The notes under the pieces are model-generated. The model ran no database searches, was not told the origin of the DNA, and saw nothing but the letters and a program-made list of their open reading frames with translations. Below, in pieces: positions 28,186-36,402 of a stretch of DNA of 52,410 nucleotides. This stretch comes from Pedosphaera sp. (GTDB lineage Bacteria; Verrucomicrobiota; Verrucomicrobiia; Limisphaerales; Pedosphaeraceae). Each line of letters opens with the position of its first letter. Within the stretch, counting starts at the first letter, position 1. The stretch lies in the NCBI GenBank assembly GCA_028293325.1, contig JAQGPA010000135.1, positions 1 through 52,410 of the forward strand, given 5' to 3'. Position numbers and translations under genes: made by a program.

Positions 28186-29775
28186 TTATAATTTTACCAC
28201 CCGCACATTGCTGATGTCCGGGTCCTTCTGTGCCTCTTCCAATACGGCGGCCGGCGGCACACTATCCAGGTTGAGCACCGTCAACGCATGACCCCCGGCA
28301 ATATCCCGGCTCAGGCTCATGTTCGCAATGTTCACATTATGACGGCCCATCAGGCTGCCCAGATAACCCACCATTCCCGGACGGTCCTTGTTGGTCATCA
28401 AGAACAACACGCCTTCCGGCACAATTTCCACCGGTTGACCGTTCACCCGAACGATCCGCGGCTGCCGCTTGGACCCATACAAAGTCCCGCCCGCCGATAT
28501 CTTCTGGTCCCCGCTGTACACCGCCAGGTGCAACCACTCGTTAAAATCCGTTTCTTCGTTCGACTTGATTTCCTCGACCCGCAGGCCAAGCGAAGTCGCC
28601 AACGTCCGCACATTCACCTGATTCACATCCTTGCCGCCCGCCGACTCCAAAAACCCCTTCAACACAAACCGTGTGATGGGATCCCCCGGCACTTCCGCGG
28701 CCTTGCCGCCGTAAGTCACCACCAGGCGGTCATTGCGTTTCGGCGCCAGTTGAGCCACCAACCGACCCAACTTCTCACCCAACGCCAGGTAAGGCTTCAC
28801 CAAGGCATACGTCTTGGCATCAAGATTAGGTAGGTTGACCGCGTTCCGGACGGCCCCGTTCAATAAATAATCCGTTATCGCCTCCGCCACCTCGATCCCC
28901 ACGTTCTCCTGCGCCTCCTCCGTGCTCGCCCCAAGGTGCGGCGTCATAATGACCTGCGGCAAATCCCGCAACGCAAAATCCTTCGGCGGCGGCTCCGTCT
29001 CATACACATCCAGCGCCGCCCCTGCAATCTTCCCGCTCTTGATCGCTTCCGCCAGGTCCGCCTCATTAATAATCCCGCCGCGCGCGCAATTCAACACCCG
29101 CGCCCCCGGCTTCATCTTCGCAAACGCCGCCGCGTTGATCATCCCCTTCGTCTCGTCGGACATCGGCATATGCACCGTGATAAAGTCCGACTTCGCAAAA
29201 ACCTCGTCCAACTCCATCAACTCCACCTGCAACGCGTTCGCCCGCGACAACGTCAGATACGGATCATACGCCAGCACCCGCATCCCGAACGCGATCGCCC
29301 GCCGCGCCACTTCCGTCCCAATCCGCCCCATCCCCAAGATGCCCAGCGTCTTGTTATAAAGTTCGACCCCCGAGAAAGCCTTCCGATTCCATTCCCCCGC
29401 CTTCATCGACGCATGCGCCTGTGGAATCTTCCGCGCCAGCGACATCAACATCGAAAAAGTCAATTCCGCCGTCGAGATCGTGTTCCCGCTCGGCGTATTC
29501 ATTACCACGATACCCCGTTGCGTCGCCGCCTCCACGTCCACGTTATCCACCCCCACGCCCGCGCGACCCACCACCCGCAACTTCGGCGCCGCCTCGATCA
29601 CCGCCCGCGTGATCTTCGTTTCCGACCGCACCACCATCGCCTCCACATCCTTCACCATGGAGAGCAACTCCGCCTCCGGCACCCGTTGTTTGAGCACCGT
29701 CACATTGAACTCCGGACGCTGTTGAAAGAGGGCAATACCCTTTGGCGAAATGGGGTCGCAAATCAATATATTCAT
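28186..29775 (-). CDS. serA: D-3-phosphoglycerate dehydrogenase
   Basis: 529 residues, the long form. It oxidises 3-phosphoglycerate with NAD, first step of serine synthesis. NAD-binding motif LGILGMGRIGTEVARRA, catalytic Arg in NCARGGII, Glu in DVYETEPP, and His in MTPHLGASTEEAQENV. An allosteric-substrate-binding domain and a C-terminal ACT domain (DRPGMVGYLGSLMGRHNVNIANMSLSR) follow, so serine feedback is possible. ATG 29775 has no competing start. Confidence 0.95.
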   Translation of the reverse strand: MNILICDPISPKGIALFQQRPEFNVTVLKQRVPEAELLSMVKDVEAMVVRSETKITRAVIEAAPKLRVVGRAGVGVDNVDVEAATQRGIVVMNTPSGNTISTAELTFSMLMSLARKIPQAHASMKAGEWNRKAFSGVELYNKTLGILGMGRIGTEVARRAIAFGMRVLAYDPYLTLSRANALQVELMELDEVFAKSDFITVHMPMSDETKGMINAAAFAKMKPGARVLNCARGGIINEADLAEAIKSGKIAGAALDVYETEPPPKDFALRDLPQVIMTPHLGASTEEAQENVGIEVAEAITDYLLNGAVRNAVNLPNLDAKTYALVKPYLALGEKLGRLVAQLAPKRNDRLVVTYGGKAAEVPGDPITRFVLKGFLESAGGKDVNQVNVRTLATSLGLRVEEIKSNEETDFNEWLHLAVYSGDQKISAGGTLYGSKRQPRIVRVNGQPVEIVPEGVLFLMTNKDRPGMVGYLGSLMGRHNVNIANMSLSRDIAGGHALTVLNLDSVPPAAVLEEAQKDPDISNVRVVKL

Positions 29776-29853
29776 AAAGACAGGGGGCGAAGTCTAGGCA
29801 AAGGCCCCAAACAGGTCAAACACACAAACACCCCATAAAGAAATTAAGGCTCA

Positions 29854-29925
29854 AGTTACCTCAATTTACCTTAACTACCCTTAAGGCCACCCTCTGGAGC
29901 CTTAAGTTACCTTGACCAGGCTTAA
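29854..29925. repeat. AT-rich interspersed repeat, family C copy 2
   Basis: Diverged copy with AAGTTACCT, TTACCTTAACTACC and TTACCTTGACCAG blocks in the same order as at 30331-30380. Confidence 0.6.
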
Positions 29926-30330
29926 GGTCCATGGCGGCAGTCCGCTAGGACTCCGCCCGGCTCCCAAGGGCTGAAAGCCCGTCACAAGGCAGACTGGGGC
30001 AATGCCCCAGGAACTGCGCCCTACAGCCCACCCATCATTTTCGCGCGCCCAGCGCGGCGAACTCCGCGAACTTCTCCCCCGACCCTGAACGCCGAACTCG
30101 AAACTCCTTGGCCTGCCAGCGCTGGGCGACGGCGGCAGAACATTGTATTTCGTCTTCATTTTTGACCGTGCGCAAGCACTCCGCCAGGACACGCGCAATC
30201 CGAAGGATTGCCAGATAGTAGCCGGAGGTTGAGCGCAGCGACACCTCCGGAAACCAATCCAATACACCCACCACCCCGGAGCGGGTGGCAGAACCTTGTC
30301 CAGCCTTGTAGCATAAAAAAACATCTTAGT

Positions 30331-30380
30331 ATTACCTTAACTACCTTAGTTGATCTTGGTATTACCTTGACCAGCTTAGT
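30331..30380. repeat. AT-rich interspersed repeat, family C copy 3
   Basis: 30332-30372 matches the reverse of 12001-12041 at 39 of 41 bases. Confidence 0.75.
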
Positions 30381-30514
30381 AGCAGCGGCAGACGTCCCGC
30401 CTGCCGGTTCCCCGTTCGTCCTCGTCGTCGATCCCCCAACTCCACACTCCCATAATGACCCGTGCGCAGGAACTCGGACGGGAGAGCAAGGGTGAGGTCG
30501 ACGACTTTTCCTTC

Positions 30515-30540
30515 CCCTCGTCCTCGTCGTCGTCCTCGCC
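30515..30540. repeat. TCG/TCC simple repeat (family F)
   Basis: CTCGTCCTCGTCGTCGTCCT-type tract. Similar tracts are at 30413-30431, 38322-38338, 45700-45723, 48835-48868 and 50254-50270, the last three inside coding frames as serine runs. Confidence 0.7.
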
Positions 30541-30689
30541 ACCATATTTCTTCTCCGCGGTAAAAATCCCCCTCCGAAAACTCGGCACGCCAATCCATGA
30601 ACTTCTTGGCGCGCCATAGCCTTGGCGGAGGCGGCTGAACTTTTTTATTGCTCATCCTGGCAATTCAACCACAAACCCAAAACCCCGAC

Positions 30690-30724
30690 TGTCGCTCGTG
30701 TCGCTCCTGTCGCTCAGCTTTTTG
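30690..30724. repeat. GTGTCGCTC tandem (family E) copy 1
   Basis: Three nine-base units, then CAGCTTTTTG. The reverse copy lies at 47539-47573. Confidence 0.7.
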
Positions 30725-30844
30725 CCCCCAACCCTGAACTCGGAACCATGAACTTCCCCTTTTGCGGAGCTAAGTAATTCACCCCATACCTCACCCCTGC
30801 ATCCTCTGCGATTTTATAATGCTGGACTACATAAGGAACTGATT

Positions 30845-31024
30845 ATGAAAGCGAACATCAAAGACCGCGCCAAAGGCACCGCCAAGGAAGCCAAGGGCAA
30901 AATGAAGCAAGCCGCCGGCCGGATCACGAAAAATCCCAACCTCGAAGCCCAGGGCCGCGCCGAAAAATGGGAAGGCAAAGTCCGCCGCAAAGTCGGCGAC
31001 GTCGAAAAAGTCTTCGAAGATTAA
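30845..31024 (+). CDS. CsbD-family stress protein
   Basis: A 59-residue protein. The CsbD signature is clear: an N-terminal basic amphipathic stretch, AKGTAKEAKGKMKQAAGRIT, then A-GRAEKWEGKVRRKVGD. CsbD proteins are induced by general stress in many bacteria; their activity is not known. AAGGA at 30833-30837 is a good ribosome site, 7 bases before ATG, and TATAAT at 30815-30820 could be a -10 box. No matching -35 is visible, which would fit an alternative sigma factor. It lies alone. Confidence 0.88.
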   Translation: MKANIKDRAKGTAKEAKGKMKQAAGRITKNPNLEAQGRAEKWEGKVRRKVGDVEKVFED

Positions 31025-31103
31025 CCCGGACCATCGCCGCCACGGCTGAGCGGAAAGAGTAGCGTCAGGCGTCCCGCTTGGCATAAAGGGTGGCATCTTT
31101 GAT

Positions 31104-31120
31104 GACCAGTCCGGAAGGAC
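31104..31120. repeat. Short interspersed repeat, family B copy 3
   Basis: GACCAGTCCGGAAGGAC, reverse of the copies at 3789 and 11963. Confidence 0.6.
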
Positions 31121-31205
31121 CCCGCCGGACTACTAGCGGTTGAACGATCACGCGCATAAGACGGCACTGTCTGATAAAAATGCCCCGCAGAATCAGGCCA
31201 TGGAA

Positions 31206-31243
31206 CCACACGCCCAACGGATCGCGGAATTCATTCCGCTCCC
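31206..31243. repeat. Palindromic repeat, family D copy 1
   Basis: Core GCGGAATTCATTCCGC at 31224-31239, preceded by CCACACGCCCAACGGATC. Four other copies lie at 33693, 35147, 40631 and 44567. Confidence 0.75.
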
Positions 31244-31326
31244 ATCCCGGCTCTCCTTGAGCGCTGAAAGCGCGCACTAATACAGCCCAAGGCAACGCCT
31301 TGGGTTTCATCTCACCAACCCACCAA

Positions 31327-31350
31327 GCCCTGTAAGGGCGACATAAAAAA
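31327..31350. repeat. Interspersed repeat, family H copy 1
   Basis: CCCTGTAAGGGCGACATAAA, with a short hairpin CCCT-GTA-AGGG. A copy with compensating change (GCGCTGAAAGAGCGACATAA) is at 32104-32126. Confidence 0.5.
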
Positions 31351-31564
31351 ATACTTCCTTCCCCAATTCCGCACTCCAAATTCCCTTTCTTTCCTCCTTG
31401 CCACACCTGCCCAAACCAAAGACAGTCAAAAAATGAAGGACGACACCTCACCCCGGCTTTCGCAGGATTTAATTGCTTCCCGCAAGATCGTGCGCTTGCT
31501 CGTCGGCACCGTTACCCACTCGTGCTTGCTCACAGCCTTTCTTATTTTCGGAGGAGCCATTGCC

Positions 31565-32074
31565 ATGTCACAAACCAATCCTCCCTCGCAAAAAAATCCC
31601 GCTGAAATAGGCCGTGCGCTTCGCTCGATGATGCTTACAGCGCCACCAAAGAATCTGGGCATCCAGCCAACCAAGAGCTTCCCAAGAGTATATGGTGTAT
31701 TGATGGACTGGCCGCTGCAAAACGGTACCGCGACCATTGTTTCACTGTGCGATGGCAACGCCAGCCTATACACGACCTCCACGTTCGGGATCATTGGCGG
31801 AGTGGCCCACGAATCCGTCCGCGCTGCTGCCATTCAATTCGTCGCGACCGCCGAGAGGCATTTTGATGCAGCAGTTCCCACCAAGGAATATCCCTACCCT
31901 CAACCTGGGCACGTCCGTTTTTACCTCACCTGTTTCGACGGAGTGCGGATGATTGAAGCCGAAGAGGCTTCCCTCAAGACTGGCAAAGACAAGTATTCAG
32001 AGCTCTGGAAAGTGGGACAACAAGTAATAGCAGAGCTTCATTCTATCACGCAAAAAGCTGACAAGAAGCCATAA
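31565..32074 (+). CDS. Protein of unknown function
   Basis: 169 residues, no recognised domain. Segments PRVYGVLMDWPLQNGTATIVSLCDGNASLYTTSTFGIIGG and HVRFYLTCFDGVR suggest an alpha/beta fold of the kind seen in small immunity or housekeeping orphans. The frame opens at 31433, but GGAGGAG near 31550 sits 9 bases before ATG 31565, so I take the shorter form. It is the first of a run of small genes, all read rightward. Confidence 0.6.
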   Translation: MSQTNPPSQKNPAEIGRALRSMMLTAPPKNLGIQPTKSFPRVYGVLMDWPLQNGTATIVSLCDGNASLYTTSTFGIIGGVAHESVRAAAIQFVATAERHFDAAVPTKEYPYPQPGHVRFYLTCFDGVRMIEAEEASLKTGKDKYSELWKVGQQVIAELHSITQKADKKP

Positions 32075-32103
32075 TTAGACGGCCCAACATCCCGGAAACC
32101 AAA

Positions 32104-32126
32104 GCGCTGAAAGAGCGACATAAAAA
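32104..32126. repeat. Interspersed repeat, family H copy 2
   Basis: GCGCTGAAAGAGCGACATAA followed by an A-run, as at 31327-31350. Confidence 0.5.
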
Positions 32127-32188
32127 CAACCTTTCCCCAACGTGGCCCAGCTCCGGACAGCTGGGAATTTTAAATCTGACCAACCCGC

Positions 32189-33067
32189 ATGCCATCCACA
32201 CCCTCACGCATTTCCCGACTCATTTCGCTCGCCTGCATCCTGGCCGCTCTCCTCGCCTTTTTCCTTGGCGCGCGAGAATTCCTGCACGGCTATGCCAGCA
32301 AAAACTGGTCCCGCACGGACGGCGTAATCTCCTTCGCCCATACGATTGAGCACCCCGACCTCGATTCCGGTTCCGTTTACGGCGTGGAGAGCTCCTACGA
32401 TTACAAGGTTGCCGGTATCGATTACACCGGCACACGCGTCCGTTTTGGCATGTTCGAATCCTCCATCGCGCACGCCCAGACCTTCGTGGACCGCTATCCA
32501 CCGGGAAAAACCGTTGCCGTCTTCTACTCGCCCACCGACCCCGCCAACTCCGTGCTGGAACCAGGGATTTTCGGCGGCACCTGGATCCCCCTCGTTGTCG
32601 GTGGTATGTTTCTGATCTTCGGGATCGGCCTGATTTACTGGCCGTGGAACGAAACAAAAGCCGTCGTTCAAGCGAACACTCAAAACGAGCCGCCCCTGTT
32701 CATGGGCCTGATATTTATACTGGCCGGTGCCGCCATTTTCTTTATGGAACCCGCCAGCGGCGTTCCGGTTTGGGTCGTGCATGCCGCCGCAATTTTCTTC
32801 GGCATCATTGGACTCTTCATTTTCGCGCGCCGCTTGGAGAACAAGCTCTGGTCAAAAATACTGATGTTCGCCTGGATTGTAATATTTCTGGCCATCTTCC
32901 ATTGGTTGGCGTTCGGCGCGGGCGAGCTCCGCGGCACCGTGACCACACCGTTCTCCACAAAAACCGGAACCAACGTCCGCCCCTTCTTTGCCACCTTCGC
33001 TATCATATTCGACGTCGCCATCCTCGCCGGTCTAATAAACCGGTTGAATCAGAAAAAGAGAAAATGA
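32189..33067 (+). CDS. DUF3592 membrane protein
   Basis: 292 residues. One membrane helix at residues 10-28, then a soluble DUF3592 domain (WSRTDGVI, YDYKVAGIDYTGTRVRFG, YPPGKTVAVFYSPTDPANSVLEPG), then about five more helices. Function of the family is unknown. A short basic C-terminus (NQKKRK) ends in the cytoplasm. Start ATG 32189 is the first in frame. Part of the rightward small-gene run; 34 bases separate it from the next gene. Confidence 0.8.
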   Translation: MPSTPSRISRLISLACILAALLAFFLGAREFLHGYASKNWSRTDGVISFAHTIEHPDLDSGSVYGVESSYDYKVAGIDYTGTRVRFGMFESSIAHAQTFVDRYPPGKTVAVFYSPTDPANSVLEPGIFGGTWIPLVVGGMFLIFGIGLIYWPWNETKAVVQANTQNEPPLFMGLIFILAGAAIFFMEPASGVPVWVVHAAAIFFGIIGLFIFARRLENKLWSKILMFAWIVIFLAIFHWLAFGAGELRGTVTTPFSTKTGTNVRPFFATFAIIFDVAILAGLINRLNQKKRK

Positions 33068-33101
33068 GCCCGTCCGACATGGCCATGATTTCCCAAAAGC
33101 C

Positions 33102-33536
33102 ATGAGCACAAACCACCCCATCCGTCGCTGGCTGCCCGCCACATTCCTCATCGCCACAATTATCTTCGTCGGCCTGTATTGGGTCGGCTTGGCCGCATCG
33201 CATGAAATGAGCTATCTCACGGCTCACGTTCGCATGGCCGACGCCTTCAAGAAAGCCTTGGCCACCGCCCCGCGCGTTTTGTTCAACGACCAATTCACTG
33301 CCCCGCAACTTTGGTTTATCCCGTTCGCCCTGGGCATGGGAATTTTGTATTGGTCGCTCAGAAAGGACCTGCGCCGTCGTATTATCTTTGCCGCCCTCGG
33401 CGTTCTACTTCCAAACATTGCCATAAACCCCGGCGTCATAATTTTGGCCTTGGCGCTCCCCTCGTTTTTTGCCGGAGCCTGCGATGGTGAGGATTGGGGC
33501 GAAGGTTGGTTCGCCAACGCCGCAGCCGGAGCCTGA
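33102..33536 (+). CDS. Small membrane protein of unknown function
   Basis: 144 residues with about three membrane helices (residues 11-30, 68-83, 94-122). The segment after helix 1 (HEMSYLTAHVRMADAFKK) is soluble. No recognised family. It closely follows the DUF3592 gene and is probably co-transcribed. Confidence 0.6.
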   Translation: MSTNHPIRRWLPATFLIATIIFVGLYWVGLAASHEMSYLTAHVRMADAFKKALATAPRVLFNDQFTAPQLWFIPFALGMGILYWSLRKDLRRRIIFAALGVLLPNIAINPGVIILALALPSFFAGACDGEDWGEGWFANAAAGA

Positions 33537-33901
33537 ACCCTCCTCGCGTTCATCATCACTTTGCACGATGGCTTCCTGTTAATCAAAGAGCGGCGCAAAC
33601 AACCCAAAATCACTCAATCACCCGCCACCGCATAACAATGCGGCCTCTCTTCTTTGGCCATAGATCATCCCGCCGATCCAAGGAAAACCCAAAGGAGCAA
33701 AGTCGTGGAACCAAACGGCCAACGGATCGCGGAATTCATTCCGCTCCCTCTTCCCTCCTCCTTTTTCGTGGCCATGTAACACTCATCTTTCCATCGTTGA
33801 CAAACCACCACCCCAACCCCAACTTCATCAAAATGAAAAATCGCGCTCACGAAAATTTTCCTCAATTTTAATTAGCCTGCTCAACCGCAGCATCACGCGA
33901 A
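33537..33901. other. Gene-free region with family D repeat
   Basis: Contains repeat D at 33693-33748. No gene is supported. Confidence 0.55.
33693..33748. repeat. Palindromic repeat, family D copy 2
   Basis: Core GCGGAATTCATTCCGC at 33729-33744. The upstream part, with CCAAAGGAGCAAAGTCGTG, is shared with the copy at 35147. Confidence 0.8.
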
Positions 33902-34201
33902 ATGGAAACGCTCCAATAATTACAAAAATGGTATCACTCCCAATGCAACGGCGAGTGGGAGCATGCCCACGGTATCAAGATCGATACTCTCGACAATCCT
34001 GGATGGAAGGTCACCATTGAACTTGCCGACACTGAGCTTGTAGCCCGTCCGTTTAACGAGATTACACAAGTGGAGCACGAGACCGAGTGGCTTCGCTGCC
34101 GCATTCGCGAATCCAAGTTTGAGGGTTCCGGTGGTCCTTGCATGCTCGAAGAAATTCTAAGAGTATTTTTGGCCTGGGCCACAGAGAAGCAAACACCATG
34201 A
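33902..34201 (+). pseudogene. Imm53-family immunity protein gene with an in-frame stop codon
   Basis: The frame from ATG 33902 reads METLQ, a stop TAA (33917-33919), then LQKWYHSQCNGEWEHAHGIK and on to TGA 34199-34201. After the stop it matches the Imm53 immunity family well: SQCNGEWEH, IKIDTLDNPGWKV, GGPCMLEEILRVFLAWA. Family members commonly have Trp where the stop lies. No usable start codon follows before the conserved region, so the gene is probably dead. The end overlaps the next start (ATGA), showing a former operon. No polymorphic toxin gene is nearby. Confidence 0.8.
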
Positions 34202-34683
34202 CAGCAGAGCCGCCCACCAACCCCCAACCCACCAACCGCCCCCGCGCCCCAATGGCCGCTGAGTTCATCGTGTTATTCTGTCGCTACCTCTGCGCCATTC
34301 TCGTGACATTGTCAGTCTCCATTTTTGTCCTGCTCCTTGGAGTGAGGGTCCTTGATATGAGCGTCATCCACTTCCTGAGTGGCGCCTTCCCACATGACGG
34401 AGGTGCCAGCACCGTCATTACTTATATCGCAGCTTTGGCCGGGATTCTGTTGGGCAGCCTCTGTCTGCCTCGCCGCAGTCGTGGCTGGGCGGGTGTGGCG
34501 CTCCTGATTCTCGGACTCGCTCTCTATTACATGTGCTGGTACACTTCATGGCAGTTGCAGGTTCCGGGGAAGCATGGACACTTTTCACTCCTCCTGCCAC
34601 TTGCCGCCGGTGGCCTGTCCGCCTTGTGGCTATCCGCCTTGATTTCCCGACGCGCAGTAAGAGCCAAGATTCCAAAATTATGA
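34198..34683 (+). CDS. Small multi-helix membrane protein
   Basis: 161 residues with about four membrane helices after a Pro-rich N-terminus (TAEPPTNPQPTNRP). No recognised family. ATG 34198 overlaps the stop of the broken Imm53 gene, and its own stop overlaps the next ATG. It may have been coupled to the immunity gene; with that gene's 5' end broken, its translation may now be less efficient. Confidence 0.65.
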   Translation: MTAEPPTNPQPTNRPRAPMAAEFIVLFCRYLCAILVTLSVSIFVLLLGVRVLDMSVIHFLSGAFPHDGGASTVITYIAALAGILLGSLCLPRRSRGWAGVALLILGLALYYMCWYTSWQLQVPGKHGHFSLLLPLAAGGLSALWLSALISRRAVRAKIPKL

Positions 34684-35063
34684 ACCAACCAATCATTCTA
34701 CTCATGCTGCTGCTGGTCGCCGGAAGCGGCAGCGGTTGCATCGGAACCAGTCCAAATAGCCGGATGGTCACAGCCACCATTGCCAACTCTTCAACCCATG
34801 AATTAAATGGGGTAAAACTCGAATGCGCGGGCCATGATTTAAGAGCGGGAATACTTCAGCCAGGGATAAGCGCAACCATATTAAACGTCCCATGGCCGCA
34901 ATCGCCCGGTGGTAAAGTTCTATTCATTGATTACCAAACCAAGAAACCGTACAGCGTTGAAATCTCGCTGCTTTCGATTAACGAGCAGGTGTTCGCCGGC
35001 AAGTGCCGTCATGTGATCATCCGGATTTTGGATTACGACAAAGCACAGGCAGAATGCGAATGA
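34680..35063 (+). CDS. Small putative lipoprotein
   Basis: 127 residues. A hydrophobic leader LLMLLLVAGSGSGC ends at a cysteine that could be lipidated, although the lipobox is not canonical. The mature part (VTATIANSSTHELNGVKLEC, GKVLFIDYQTKKPYSVEIS) resembles small beta-sandwich domains. Start ATG 34680 overlaps the preceding stop, so it is the third member of the coupled set. Function unknown. Confidence 0.65.
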   Translation: MNQPIILLMLLLVAGSGSGCIGTSPNSRMVTATIANSSTHELNGVKLECAGHDLRAGILQPGISATILNVPWPQSPGGKVLFIDYQTKKPYSVEISLLSINEQVFAGKCRHVIIRILDYDKAQAECE

Positions 35064-35500
35064 TCGGCGTTCGCGGAGGAGAGAAAAAGTAATCCCATTG
35101 CAGTCTGGGCCGGGCACCAAGCTCCCTCTCATCTGCCCCGGAAAAGCCCAAAGGAGCAAAGTCGTGTAACCACATGCCCAACGGATCGCGGAATTCATTC
35201 CGCTCCCGCCCTCCGGTGCCCATGCGCAATCCCCTCCGCGGCGGTTAAAAATCCCTTTCCTCTTTCGCACCCACCCTTGAACCGCCCAATCCCCTCCCAT
35301 TACCTATCAGCTATCGTCGATTCCTCTCCCCATATGGCTGTCCGCTAGGACCCGTGCGCAAGCACCCCACCCCCCTCTAAAGAGTCCCCTCCAAAGAGGG
35401 AGGCGCTCAGCTTTAAATCGCCGTAATGTCGTCCCCGTAACCACATCAACCCGCTGCGCAAGCAGCTATATATACGCTCCGTACCAACGGCATAAAAATC
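35064..35500. other. Gene-free region with family D repeat
   Basis: Contains repeat D at 35147-35206 and nothing else that I recognise. Confidence 0.55.
35147..35206. repeat. Palindromic repeat, family D copy 3
   Basis: Core at 35188-35203. About 60 bases share a common order with 33693-33748. Confidence 0.8.
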
Positions 35501-36298
35501 ATGAAACTAAAGCTCATTGTATTGACTACATCAATGTGCTTGGCCTCCTTGGCAAGCCACGCAACCGTGTTCTTCCACAACTTCGGAACCACCGCCATCG
35601 GCGGTTCTGGCAATTGGGACGGTTACAACCTCGACTCACCGGACAGCATCTCCCAATCCACGAGCCAGGTCTATAAGGGGACAACCTCCATCAAGTCCCA
35701 AGTCGTATATCAAGGCACCGGTTACACCGGCCGGTATCACGCCATGGTCTCCCTTGATAATGTTTATCATCCGGGTGACACCGGTTTTTACGGCTTCGCC
35801 TTCTATCTAATGAGCGCGTGGCAGTTTCAGAATCAGCAATACCAGTTGTTTCAGTTCATCGCTGATTTTTCCAATCTCGGCTGCAGTGAAACGTTCATGC
35901 CCTCCAGCATGGTCTGGGTCTATGGCAACACGCTCAATACGCGCAGAAAATATGGCGCCGCGTGCCCCGTCAGCTCTCAGCATATCACGCAATACAACAA
36001 TGTTGCCACGGTCTCCGCTGGGGTCTGGCATACCATTGAAATCCAGGCCAATTGGCAAAGCGACAACACCGGCTATTACAAACTTTGGTTTGATGGCACC
36101 AAGGTGGTGGAGGAATATAACTGCCAAACCACCGTGGCCGACCCCAACAACCGCTATTTCCGGATGGACACCGGCATCTATGCCAACAGTTGGCATGACG
36201 ATGGGCACATGACCGGAACCCAAGGCACCCGTTACGCTTATTTTGACGAAATCGGGTGGGGCTCGACCTTTGCCGACGCCAATCCCGCCGCCTGGTAA
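35501..36298 (+). CDS. Secreted polysaccharide lyase-like (jelly-roll) protein
   Basis: 265 residues with a signal peptide (cleavage near SHATV). The beta-jelly-roll pattern with ASAGVWHTIEIQ-type strand, YYKLWFDGTKVVEEYN and a final YFDEIGWGS resembles heparin lyase I/glucuronan lyase-like (Polysacc_lyase) proteins, which act on uronic-acid polymers. Catalytic residues cannot be assigned by eye, so an inactive carbohydrate-binding role is possible. It precedes a SurA-like gene by about 105 bases on the same strand. Confidence 0.6.
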   Translation: MKLKLIVLTTSMCLASLASHATVFFHNFGTTAIGGSGNWDGYNLDSPDSISQSTSQVYKGTTSIKSQVVYQGTGYTGRYHAMVSLDNVYHPGDTGFYGFAFYLMSAWQFQNQQYQLFQFIADFSNLGCSETFMPSSMVWVYGNTLNTRRKYGAACPVSSQHITQYNNVATVSAGVWHTIEIQANWQSDNTGYYKLWFDGTKVVEEYNCQTTVADPNNRYFRMDTGIYANSWHDDGHMTGTQGTRYAYFDEIGWGSTFADANPAAW

Positions 36299-36402
36299 GC
36301 ACCGCTGTTTTTCATCTGACGCGGGCGGCGATAATTAACATCGTCGCTCGCTTTTTAATTATGACCGGAACGCCGCCTTCCTTATCCAAACGAAGTATAC
36401 TT

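Larger units (their letters stand above)
29776..30844. other. 1-kb gene-free repeat-rich region
   Basis: No credible gene. It holds two family C repeats (29854-29925, 30331-30380), two TCG/TCC simple repeats (30413-30431, 30515-30540) and a GTGTCGCTC tandem (30690-30724). Frames through it are low-complexity. Confidence 0.7.
31025..31564. other. Gene-free region with repeats
   Basis: Holds family B (31104-31120), family D (31206-31243) and family H (31327-31350). No gene seen. Confidence 0.6.

Noticed and set aside
29902..30324. 140-residue frame in the desert after serA
   Set aside because: Runs through interspersed repeat sequence, Trp/Arg/Ser-rich, typical repeat-derived false gene.
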